A stretch of 43,152 bases of DNA from Betaproteobacteria bacterium (GTDB taxonomy: Bacteria; Pseudomonadota; Gammaproteobacteria; Burkholderiales; Burkholderiaceae_A), in assembly GCA_018970545.1 (NCBI GenBank), contig JAGWWC010000008.1:1-43152 (forward strand), written 5' to 3'. Made by a program: the position numbers and the translations under genes. This document shows, in pieces, positions 26,136-33,129 of this stretch. Numbering within the stretch: position 1 is the first letter of the stretch; the number at the start of each line of letters is the position of its first letter. A model generated the notes under the pieces. The model was not told where the DNA came from. It did not search any database and saw only the letters and a list, made by a program, of their open reading frames with translations.

Positions 26136-26476
26136 AGAGGAGTCTCCGTTAGGGCCAGGTGTTTCGGGCGCGCGTTTTCGGAAGTCGCCGCGACCCACTC
26201 GACCGAATCCGCAGCGGCCGCTATCCAGTAGCTTCCGCTTGTGCCGATCACCACGGCCAGCTGTGGGTCAACGGAGAGCGACTGCTGTGGCGACTCAAAT
26301 AAACACCAGGGCTCAGCGATGAGGCCAGGCTGGCCGTCGAGCAATCCAAAAAAAACATCGCCCGAGGCGGGCTTCATCAACTGTGCTGTGGCGAAGATTG
26401 CGCGGACACTGGACCTCGGTAGTTGCAATGAACCCTTGCCCCGCACCAGTCGAATCGATTGCTCTGCGAGGGCTAT
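26132..26476 (-). CDS. Small CheW-like protein (tentative); start probably ATA at 26476
   Basis: A short protein of 104 residues if started at GTG 26446, or 114 if at ATA 26476. The sequence pattern resembles a CheW fold: GSLQLPRSSVRAIF (strand plus VxxI), FFGLLDGQPGLIAEP, and LAVVIGTSGSYWIAAAADSVEWV, compared with G-v-i/pvvDL/vvivDxVxxV in CheW. ATA 26476 overlaps the stop of the L,D-transpeptidase gene (ATAG) and sits eight bases after a good ribosome binding site (AGGAG 26485-26489). GTG 26446 has none, and the residues between (ALAEQSIRLVRGK) look like a natural first strand. CheW proteins link receptors to kinases; here no CheA is seen. Fold call is by eye only. Confidence 0.5.
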   Translation of the reverse strand: MALAEQSIRLVRGKGSLQLPRSSVRAIFATAQLMKPASGDVFFGLLDGQPGLIAEPWCLFESPQQSLSVDPQLAVVIGTSGSYWIAAAADSVEWVAATSENARPKHLALTETPL

Positions 26477-27462
26477 GAGAGTTTCTCCTCAATCAGCCTG
26501 CGCAGGCTTCCCGGTGCGCGCTGAAAATATTCACGCCGCGTAACCTCATTACCGCGCAGATGGGATACGACCCAGGGCCAGCTCTCCTGGATCCAGAAAA
26601 TTCCACCAATTCGCGACTGCCCGAGCGAGCCAGAAAAATCTTTCATTGCCTGTGCTGCATTGGCAGACCAGACCTCCGGCGTGACCCATTCGATTCGAGG
26701 CACCACCACGATTTGGCTTTCGTTGTAACGCACAAGCTTACGCAGCCGATTCAAATCCCGATTGGCGATTGCCAGACACCCATCGGAGGCCTGGGGGGCC
26801 CGGACATGCAGGCTATCGGGCACGCCGTGAATCCAAATGCCACTGCCAGTTCTTCCCGAGTGACTGTCAAAGGCATTCGGGTAGTCAAGCGTCATTGCGT
26901 ATTTGCCCAGGAACCCGTCCTTGCGTGGATCACGAATCTCGAACTGGATGCGATAAACACCAAGGGGCGTCTTTTGATCCCCTTCTCGGAATTTGTCTGC
27001 GCCCCATAAGCCAATCGTGGTGTAAAACTCTTCTTTGAGTACCGGCCGACCCTGCTTGCTGACGAACACATAAATCCGTGAACGGCTCGCGTCGGCAACA
27101 AGAATCGGCACGTTTTTATCGGCAGAACGTGGCATTACCACGAGGTTTTTCGGCAACATCCCATCGGGCGTGACCTCCAGCCGAACGCGGGCCTCATCCA
27201 GAAGATCTCGATCGGCACCATTCAGTTGCACTGGCTTACCGGAGAGCGCAATCATGGACTGGGCCTGAAGCCAGTGGGCGAGCCGTGATTTGGGCTCGGA
27301 TTTCAGTGCATCGCCAGCAAGACCGGAAGTGGACTCCAGGCGCCCTGCGACCAGCGCCTCAGCCGCTTTTCGAAGTTCGGCATCGGCGGCCAACGCCGGC
27401 GGTGAAGACAGTAAGGGTGAGCTGAGGAGAATTGCGAAAAGGCTGGAGAGGACGAGCCGCAT
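26473..27462 (-). CDS. L,D-transpeptidase (YkuD domain), exported
   Basis: A 329-residue protein from ATG 27462 (MRLVLSSLFAILLSSPLL), whose A shares a base with the stop of the upstream gene (TAATG). Signal peptide residues about 1-25. A linker and helical region (about 26-110) precede the YkuD domain (about 120-250), identified by HGVPDSLHVRAPQASDGCLA with catalytic Cys in SDGC and the conserved His in IHGVP. The usual SxGCxR motif ends in IAN rather than R. L,D-transpeptidases form 3-3 cross-links in peptidoglycan or attach proteins to it; the LdtF/YafK group instead acts as a hydrolase. The C-terminal part has no NTF2-like fusion, but two neighbouring genes encode such domains. Third gene of the envelope run. 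Confidence 0.93.
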   Translation of the reverse strand: MRLVLSSLFAILLSSPLLSSPPALAADAELRKAAEALVAGRLESTSGLAGDALKSEPKSRLAHWLQAQSMIALSGKPVQLNGADRDLLDEARVRLEVTPDGMLPKNLVVMPRSADKNVPILVADASRSRIYVFVSKQGRPVLKEEFYTTIGLWGADKFREGDQKTPLGVYRIQFEIRDPRKDGFLGKYAMTLDYPNAFDSHSGRTGSGIWIHGVPDSLHVRAPQASDGCLAIANRDLNRLRKLVRYNESQIVVVPRIEWVTPEVWSANAAQAMKDFSGSLGQSRIGGIFWIQESWPWVVSHLRGNEVTRREYFQRAPGSLRRLIEEKLS

Positions 27463-28448
27463 TAGCGACCCTCCTCCCGGAGGATCTTCCATGCACCCGC
27501 CTCGCGGGTCAGCACCGCTGTCTTGACTGAATTCAACTTCAGATTTCCTGCCTCATAGCGTTGCCGAAATTTAACTTCCGCATCTCCGCCTGGCAAGAGC
27601 TTTACCCGAATCTCGCTGACCTTGACCTCTTCCAAGTCGGGCCGTGTCACCCGGGGCCGACGGTGGGCCTCCCATGCTGCCCGAGACGGAAACTGCTGCG
27701 GCTCGAATCGATCTGAGTAGGCCGCGACATACCGCTTAAAGTCTTTGCTCGCCCAGGCCGCGGCCCACTGCTGGATTGCTGCGGCCACCGCGGCCTCATC
27801 AAGCTTGGCGTCACCGGCCGCCCGAGGCGCAGATTCAGCCTTGGTGGCGGGACGCTGATCTCTTGCTTCTTGCGGACGATCCTGTGTTGCGGCGGACTTC
27901 GCTTCTGATTTCGCTTCGGCCTTCGCCTCTGCCTTGGCATCACCTGCTGAAGATTTTGCAACAGCCTTTGGTGGGGGTTCGACAGAGGCACCAGGACGGG
28001 GCTCCGCCTGGGCCAACACCACGGGCGGCTCAGCGCCTGCGGGCGATGTACCGCGCAATGTCAGTTGGGTATTGGGCGGCTTTTTGCCCATGGCCTTTGC
28101 GTACGACATTGCCGCCTGCTGACTGAGAATTTCACGCAGATTGTTGAACGCCGCAACGGTCTGAGGATTTTTGTTTAAGGCTTCTTCCAACACCTCGCGG
28201 GCCTGATCGAGCTTACCCATCTGCGCAAGGGCCAGCGCATAGTCATTGGCCAACTCGATGTCGTCGGGCCGTTTTTTGATCCATGGCTCCAATACCTTGA
28301 TCGCACGCTGGGGGTTTTTCTCTTTTAGAGCGGTGGCGGCGCGCTGGCGATCGCGAAGCAACTCGGTCGTTTCGGAGGCAGACGCTGGAAAAAAACTGCA
28401 CCATCCGAGGGTCAACGCAAGGCCCGCAGCCCACATCTTTGTTTTCAT
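27462..28448 (-). CDS. Exported TPR protein with C-terminal NTF2-like domain
   Basis: A 328-residue protein with a signal peptide (residues 1-25, ends SASA), about two TPR repeats (residues 30-110; ALKEKNPQRAIKVLEPWIKK, ALAQMGKLDQAREVLEEALN), a charged low-complexity linker with the repeat KAEAKAEAKSEAKS (about 172-185), and an NTF2-like domain (about 217-328; IQQWAAAWASKDFKRYVAAY, EVKFRQRYEA). NTF2-like domains of this kind accompany YkuD L,D-transpeptidases, which supports a role as a partner or scaffold for the next gene's enzyme. It follows the RodZ-like gene by five bases and overlaps the transpeptidase start by one base. Likely periplasmic. The linker is unusually Ala/Lys/Glu-rich. Confidence 0.88.
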   Translation of the reverse strand: MKTKMWAAGLALTLGWCSFFPASASETTELLRDRQRAATALKEKNPQRAIKVLEPWIKKRPDDIELANDYALALAQMGKLDQAREVLEEALNKNPQTVAAFNNLREILSQQAAMSYAKAMGKKPPNTQLTLRGTSPAGAEPPVVLAQAEPRPGASVEPPPKAVAKSSAGDAKAEAKAEAKSEAKSAATQDRPQEARDQRPATKAESAPRAAGDAKLDEAAVAAAIQQWAAAWASKDFKRYVAAYSDRFEPQQFPSRAAWEAHRRPRVTRPDLEEVKVSEIRVKLLPGGDAEVKFRQRYEAGNLKLNSVKTAVLTREAGAWKILREEGR

Positions 28449-28453
28449 GACCG

Positions 28454-29308
28454 CTAGTTTACTAGGCGTTCGGACCAGATTCGAATTCCTGCGGGTGATC
28501 TGCGCCAGACCAACTCTTTCAGGTCCTCGCTTTGATGGCTATCCGATCGATAGCGCTGACGGAATCTCACCGTGACCTCCCCGGGGCCTGTCTCTCGAAA
28601 CGACAGATCCGTCAGCTCGACCTGGATGAATTTCGCCTGGGCCATCCGCTGCGACCGGATCCGAATATGGTCCTCCACCCCAACAAACTCTTTTGAATAA
28701 AGGCCCGCATAGTCCTGCGCGCTGCGGATACTCCAGAGCCGCGCCCAGTCCTGCATCGCGCGCTCCACATCGGCCCGCAACAGCTGAGACGGGTCGGGAG
28801 ACTGGGGGGCCGATGCCACCCCGGAGGATGGGCCGATGGCCTCTGCGGCGGGGCCGGCCCCGTCCTTTGCTGGGGCGGCGGATCGAGCCGATTTGGCCAC
28901 AGGCCGATCGACCTCAGCCTCATCCATCCGATGCAGGCCAATGCCGACCGTACTCAACAAAAGAAGAATGCCCGCGATTGGAAGCCAGCGACGATTTGGC
29001 TCGCCATCTGGCTTTGCGCCAGGCAGCAAAGTACTCGAGGGCTCCGCCAGGCCTGCCAGTCGTGTCGGCATCGACACGGCCTGCCAGTCCTCGTCTCGCC
29101 AGAGGGACTCGACCTGCTGTGTTATCTGGAGCGCTTCAGCGACCGTCATCACGGCTCTTTTGCAATACGCCACAGTATGAAAAGAAGAGCCTTTGCCGGC
29201 CTCAATGTCCAACAAATGGTTTTTGGCAACCCCTGTCTTGCGGCATAAGGCATCAACATCAAGCTGCTGGGCAAGTCGGGCTTCGCGAATCAGGTGCGGT
29301 ATCGACAT
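28454..29308 (-). CDS. RodZ-like HTH protein with membrane helix and NTF2-like periplasmic domain
   Basis: A 284-residue protein. Residues about 4-62 form a RodZ-type helix-turn-helix (IREARLAQQLDVDALCRKTG, HLLDIEAGKG, AYCKRAVMTVAEALQI). A linker leads to one transmembrane helix (about 109-126, LPIAGILLLLSTVGIGL), then a Pro/Ala-rich stretch and a C-terminal NTF2-like domain (about 180-284, MQDWARLWSIRSAQDYAGLY, EVTVRFRQRYRS) in the periplasm. RodZ couples MreB to the wall machinery in other bacteria; here the beta-domain is replaced by an NTF2-like one of the same type as the next gene's. No ribosome binding site is visible. I do not call it rodZ, since a true rodZ may exist elsewhere. Confidence 0.82.
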   Translation of the reverse strand: MSIPHLIREARLAQQLDVDALCRKTGVAKNHLLDIEAGKGSSFHTVAYCKRAVMTVAEALQITQQVESLWRDEDWQAVSMPTRLAGLAEPSSTLLPGAKPDGEPNRRWLPIAGILLLLSTVGIGLHRMDEAEVDRPVAKSARSAAPAKDGAGPAAEAIGPSSGVASAPQSPDPSQLLRADVERAMQDWARLWSIRSAQDYAGLYSKEFVGVEDHIRIRSQRMAQAKFIQVELTDLSFRETGPGEVTVRFRQRYRSDSHQSEDLKELVWRRSPAGIRIWSERLVN

Positions 29309-29337
29309 GACATCAGAACACTGAATGAAGCACTCAA

Positions 29338-29362
29338 GCAGCGCCCGATTATCGGACGCTGC
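29338..29362 (-). terminator. Strong hairpin after dnaQ, possible transcription terminator
   Basis: Read on the minus strand, GCAGCGTCCG and CGGGCGCTGC pair over ten base pairs with a five-base loop (ATAAT). One pair is a G:U wobble on the minus-strand RNA but would be a C:A mismatch on the plus strand, so the hairpin is favoured in the dnaQ direction. It lies just after the dnaQ stop (29373) and just before the RodZ-like gene (29308). Only a weak T-rich tract follows, so termination may be partial. Confidence 0.4.
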
Positions 29363-29372
29363 AACTCAATCA

Positions 29373-30068
29373 TTATGCCTGATGCGGCCAGAGCCGCCTG
29401 CCGCCGCTTACACGATCGATCTCTAGAAGGCTGGCCTCGTGAGCCAGTAGCTCTTCCTCATTGGCGCGGCGCACGATAAGGCCCGAAGACTCCAGCGCAA
29501 TCCCCGTCTCGCGAGCTTGGTCATCATCCTCTGCTGAAATCAAGAGGGCCTCTTGTCCGCGGGTCATCGCGAGATAGACTTCGGCGAGAAGGCGGGCATC
29601 GAGCAGCGCCCCGTGCAGCACGCGATGATCGTTCGCAATACCGTAACGCTGACACAGCGCGTCCAACGAATTGCGCTGGCCCGGATGAAGCTCTCGCGCA
29701 TGGCTGAGCGAATCCGTCAGCCGCGAACAGTATCCCAAAAACGGCTGCAATCCAGCCCGCTTGAGCTCTTCGTCAAGGAATCCGCGATCGAACTCAGCGT
29801 TGTGAATCACCACCTCGGCACCCTGAACGAACTCAATCAGCCCTGTCGCAATATCGGAGAACAACGGCTTGTCTTTGAGTTGATCCCAGGTCATGCCATG
29901 GACCAAGGTGGCGCCTTCGTCAATTTCGCGTTCGGGGTTGAGAGTGACATGAAAGGTCCGATCGGTGATGCGACGGTCGATACACTCAATGCAGCCGATC
30001 TCGATCAGCCGATGGCCCTCCTCGACTCGCAGGCCCGTCGTCTCCGTGTCAAGCATGACCCAGCGCAT
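29373..30068 (-). CDS. dnaQ: DNA polymerase III epsilon subunit (3'-5' proofreading exonuclease)
   Basis: A 231-residue protein from ATG 30068 (MRWVMLDTETTGLRVEEGHR), set by a good ribosome binding site (AGGAGG) just upstream; the frame is open to 30122. Exonuclease motifs: D7 and E9 in DTETTG (ExoI), VIHNAEFDRGFLDEEL (ExoII) and HGALLDARLLAEVY (ExoIII). The clamp-binding segment may be GQEALLI, corresponding to the QTSMAF site of Escherichia coli. It gives replication proofreading as part of the core polymerase. The start overlaps the end of the RND permease gene by 20 bases. In many proteobacteria dnaQ neighbours rnhA; here the two are separated by the RND genes. Confidence 0.95.
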   Translation of the reverse strand: MRWVMLDTETTGLRVEEGHRLIEIGCIECIDRRITDRTFHVTLNPEREIDEGATLVHGMTWDQLKDKPLFSDIATGLIEFVQGAEVVIHNAEFDRGFLDEELKRAGLQPFLGYCSRLTDSLSHARELHPGQRNSLDALCQRYGIANDHRVLHGALLDARLLAEVYLAMTRGQEALLISAEDDDQARETGIALESSGLIVRRANEEELLAHEASLLEIDRVSGGRRLWPHQA

Positions 30069-33000
30069 GGGACCTCCTGCTGCGAAGACGATCAAAAAAC
30101 AATACAACCGAGGGCAATACAAAAAGAGTGAGCAGGGTGCCCAGCGTCATCCCGCCCACAATGACCCAGCCGATCTGGGATCGACTCTCGGCGCCCGCCC
30201 CTCGGGCCAGCGCGAGCGGGACGGCGCCCAGCACCATGGCACCTGTGGTCATCAGAATCGGCCGCAATCGCAGCACCGCCGCCTCCACGACCGCATCGCG
30301 CATTTCACGGCCCTGCTCTCGGAGTTGGTTAGTAAATTCAACAATCAAAATACCGTGCTTGGTGATCAGCCCAACAAGCGTGATCAATCCGATCTGGCTG
30401 TAGACATTCAGGGTGCCGCCCGTGGCCTGCAGCGCAGCCAATGCCCCGAGCATCGAAAGCGGGACGGTCAGCATGATCATCACTGGGTCTTTGAAAGACT
30501 CAAACTGGGCCGCTAGAACCAAGTAGATGAAAAGTAAAGCGAGAATGAAGGTAATGCCAAGGCTGCCCGAGGCCCGAACAAACTCCCGCATCGAGCCAGA
30601 CAGATCCGTGGCATAGCCCGCTGTCAAGTGCTTGGCGGCCGACTCTTCCAGAAACTTTAACGCCTCTCCTTGGGTGTAGCCTGGTGTTAAGTTGGCGCTG
30701 ACGGTGATCGAACGGCGCTGGCCAAAGTGATTCAGTTGCCGGGGTCCGATCGTTTCCTGAACTCGAACCAGGGAGGAAAGCGGCACCATTTGGTTGGCCT
30801 GATTCCGCACAAAGATTTTGTTGATGTCATCAGGCGTATTGCGAGCATCCGCCTCGACTTGCACGATGACATCGAATTGATCACCTGCGCGCTTAAATCG
30901 CGTGACCTGGCGGCCCCCCATCATGGTCTCAATGGCCCGGCCAATCGCCTCAACGGAGACGCCCATGTCCGCCGCCCGTTCACGATTCACCGAAATACTC
31001 AACTCGGGCTTATTCAGACGGAGGTCGGTATCGACCCCCAGAAAATTCGGGTTCTTCATAGCGTCAGCCACAATCAGGCTGACGGTTCTTCCCATCGCGT
31101 CGTAAGAATCGGAGGAAGTCACCACAAAACTCACCGGCCGATCGCGAATGGACTGACCCAGAGAGGGAGGCGCGTTCGGAAATGCCAGCACCCCTGGAAT
31201 TGATGCCATCTGGGGCTGAACCTGACGAATCATTTCCACTGTCTTGCGGTCCCGCTCGGACCAATCTACTGTGCGAAGAAATGCGACGGCCTGGTCTACC
31301 GTGGGATTGCCGGCGACGATGAATACCCGATCCACCTCCGGAAGGGTCTTTCCGATGGCTTCAATTTTTCTTGCATAGTTCTCGGTGTAGTCCAGCGAGG
31401 CGCCATCCGGTCCACTGATCACCGTGAAGATCACGCCGCGATCCTCAATCGGCGAGAGCTCCTGCTTCATGTTCACAAACAAAACGCCGCAAAGCACAGC
31501 GACCGCCGCAAATACGCCCCCAACCAGAAGGCCGCGACGCAGGGTCCACTGCAAGAGCCGGCGATAACCCTCAGTGAGTCGATCTAAAAACCGTTCGATG
31601 GCCGATGTGATCGGACCGCGACGCTCCTCGTGCCGAAGTAGCCGTGAGCACATCATCGGCGACAGGGTCAGGGCGACAAATCCGGACACAATCACGGCGC
31701 CCGCAAGAGTGAGCGCGAATTCCACGAACAGCCTGCCAATACGGCCGGTGGTAAATGCAACCGGGGCGTACACCGCTGCCAGCGTCAAGGTCATTGCGAC
31801 CACCGCAAAGCCGATCTCTCGAATGCCCTGAAAAGCGGCCTCAACCGGCTTCATGCCTTCTTCAATATGGCGAAAGATATTTTCGAGCACAACGATAGCG
31901 TCATCCACCACCAGCCCGATCGCCAAGACCAGCGCCAGCAGGGTCAGCGTGTTGATGGAAAATCCCGCTATCAGCATCAGAGTGAACGTGCCGATCAGCG
32001 ATACCGGAATGGTCACCAAGGGAATCAATGAGGCCCGGGCCGAGTGTAGGAAAAAGAAAATCACGACCGCCACGAGGATGATCGCCTCGATGATCGTCTT
32101 AAAGACTGCCTCAATGGAGCGGTCAATAAAGACCGTGGAGTCATAGCTGACATTGACCTGAACACCCTCAGCCGCCAGCTCGGCATTCAGTATCGGAACA
32201 GACTCGCGCACCGCCTCGGCAAGGCTCAAGGGGTTCGCCGTGGCCTGACGGATCACGCCAATTGCGACCGCACTCTCACCATTAAACCGCACGCTACTGC
32301 GCACGCTGGCCGCATCGACAGCCACCCGGCCAATGTCACGAATTCGAACCGGATAGCCTCGGACCTGTTTTACGATGATGGCACCGAATTCCTCAGGCCG
32401 ATTCAGGTCCGTTCGAGCAGTCACGGTGAATTCACGCTGCTGGCTCTCGACTCGGCCGGCCGGCAGCTCCACGTTCTGTTGTCCAATCGCGGACTCGACG
32501 TCCGCCGGTGTCAGTCCATAGGCGGCCAGCCGGTCTCGATCGATCCAGATTCGCATCGCGTATTTGCGCTCGCCGTTAATGCGAACATCGGCTGCACCTG
32601 GCAATACCTGCAGCCGCGGCTTGACCACACGATTCGCAATATCACTGACTTCGAGTGCGGATCGAGTTGGGCTTGAAAACGATAGCCAGATGATTGGATT
32701 GGCATCTGCTTCGACTTTGGCGATTACCGGCTCATCCACCGATTTGGGCAGCTTGGCGCGCACGCGCGAGACTCGATCTCGGACGTCTGCAGCGGCAGAA
32801 TCCGCATCTTTCTCCAGCCGGAACGTCACGGTAATTTGTGACTGCTCTGCTCGCGAAATCGAAGTAATGACATCAATCGAGTCAATGCCCGCCAGGGAGT
32901 CTTCCAAAGGCTTGGTGATCTGGGTCTCAATGACCTCTGCCGACGCGCCCAAGTATCGGGTCTCAACCGTGACGACTGGTGTATCGATTCGAGGATATTC

Positions 33001-33105
33001 GCGAACCGACAGCCGGGTATAAGAGACGGCACCGACCAAAACGATGATCAGCGACAGCACCGTCGCGAAAACGGGCCGTCGAATACAGATCTCAGGAAGT
33101 CTCAT
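30049..33105 (-). CDS. RND efflux transporter permease (AcrB/HAE1 family)
   Basis: A 1018-residue inner-membrane pump of normal length for the family. Typical points: the N-terminus (RRPVFATVLSLIIVLVGAVS), the periplasmic porter regions, the proton-relay helix 4 with D401-D402 in IGLVVDDAIVVLENIFRH, FFFLHSARASLIPLVTIPVS, and the C-terminal helices (FTNQLREQGREM, LRPILMTTGAMVLGAVPLA). It exports hydrophobic or amphiphilic compounds by proton antiport, as a trimer with an adaptor and an outer-membrane channel. The channel gene is not in the window. It follows the adaptor gene by 24 bases. The family members with MRLPEICIRRPVFATVLS are often of the MexF/MdtB-like general class; drug specificity is unknown. 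Confidence 0.96.
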   Translation of the reverse strand: MRLPEICIRRPVFATVLSLIIVLVGAVSYTRLSVREYPRIDTPVVTVETRYLGASAEVIETQITKPLEDSLAGIDSIDVITSISRAEQSQITVTFRLEKDADSAAADVRDRVSRVRAKLPKSVDEPVIAKVEADANPIIWLSFSSPTRSALEVSDIANRVVKPRLQVLPGAADVRINGERKYAMRIWIDRDRLAAYGLTPADVESAIGQQNVELPAGRVESQQREFTVTARTDLNRPEEFGAIIVKQVRGYPVRIRDIGRVAVDAASVRSSVRFNGESAVAIGVIRQATANPLSLAEAVRESVPILNAELAAEGVQVNVSYDSTVFIDRSIEAVFKTIIEAIILVAVVIFFFLHSARASLIPLVTIPVSLIGTFTLMLIAGFSINTLTLLALVLAIGLVVDDAIVVLENIFRHIEEGMKPVEAAFQGIREIGFAVVAMTLTLAAVYAPVAFTTGRIGRLFVEFALTLAGAVIVSGFVALTLSPMMCSRLLRHEERRGPITSAIERFLDRLTEGYRRLLQWTLRRGLLVGGVFAAVAVLCGVLFVNMKQELSPIEDRGVIFTVISGPDGASLDYTENYARKIEAIGKTLPEVDRVFIVAGNPTVDQAVAFLRTVDWSERDRKTVEMIRQVQPQMASIPGVLAFPNAPPSLGQSIRDRPVSFVVTSSDSYDAMGRTVSLIVADAMKNPNFLGVDTDLRLNKPELSISVNRERAADMGVSVEAIGRAIETMMGGRQVTRFKRAGDQFDVIVQVEADARNTPDDINKIFVRNQANQMVPLSSLVRVQETIGPRQLNHFGQRRSITVSANLTPGYTQGEALKFLEESAAKHLTAGYATDLSGSMREFVRASGSLGITFILALLFIYLVLAAQFESFKDPVMIMLTVPLSMLGALAALQATGGTLNVYSQIGLITLVGLITKHGILIVEFTNQLREQGREMRDAVVEAAVLRLRPILMTTGAMVLGAVPLALARGAGAESRSQIGWVIVGGMTLGTLLTLFVLPSVVLFFDRLRSRRSHALGHA

Positions 33106-33129
33106 GCGCTTTCGGTCACGACAGCCACC

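Noticed and set aside
27897-27950. KAEAK-coding repeat as a tandem DNA repeat or CRISPR-like element
   Set aside because: Short degenerate codon repeat inside a single linker; explained by protein low complexity.
28693-29310. Plus-strand open frame of 205 codons opposite the RodZ-like gene
   Set aside because: Arg/Pro-rich translation typical of antisense frames in GC-rich DNA; no homologous pattern.
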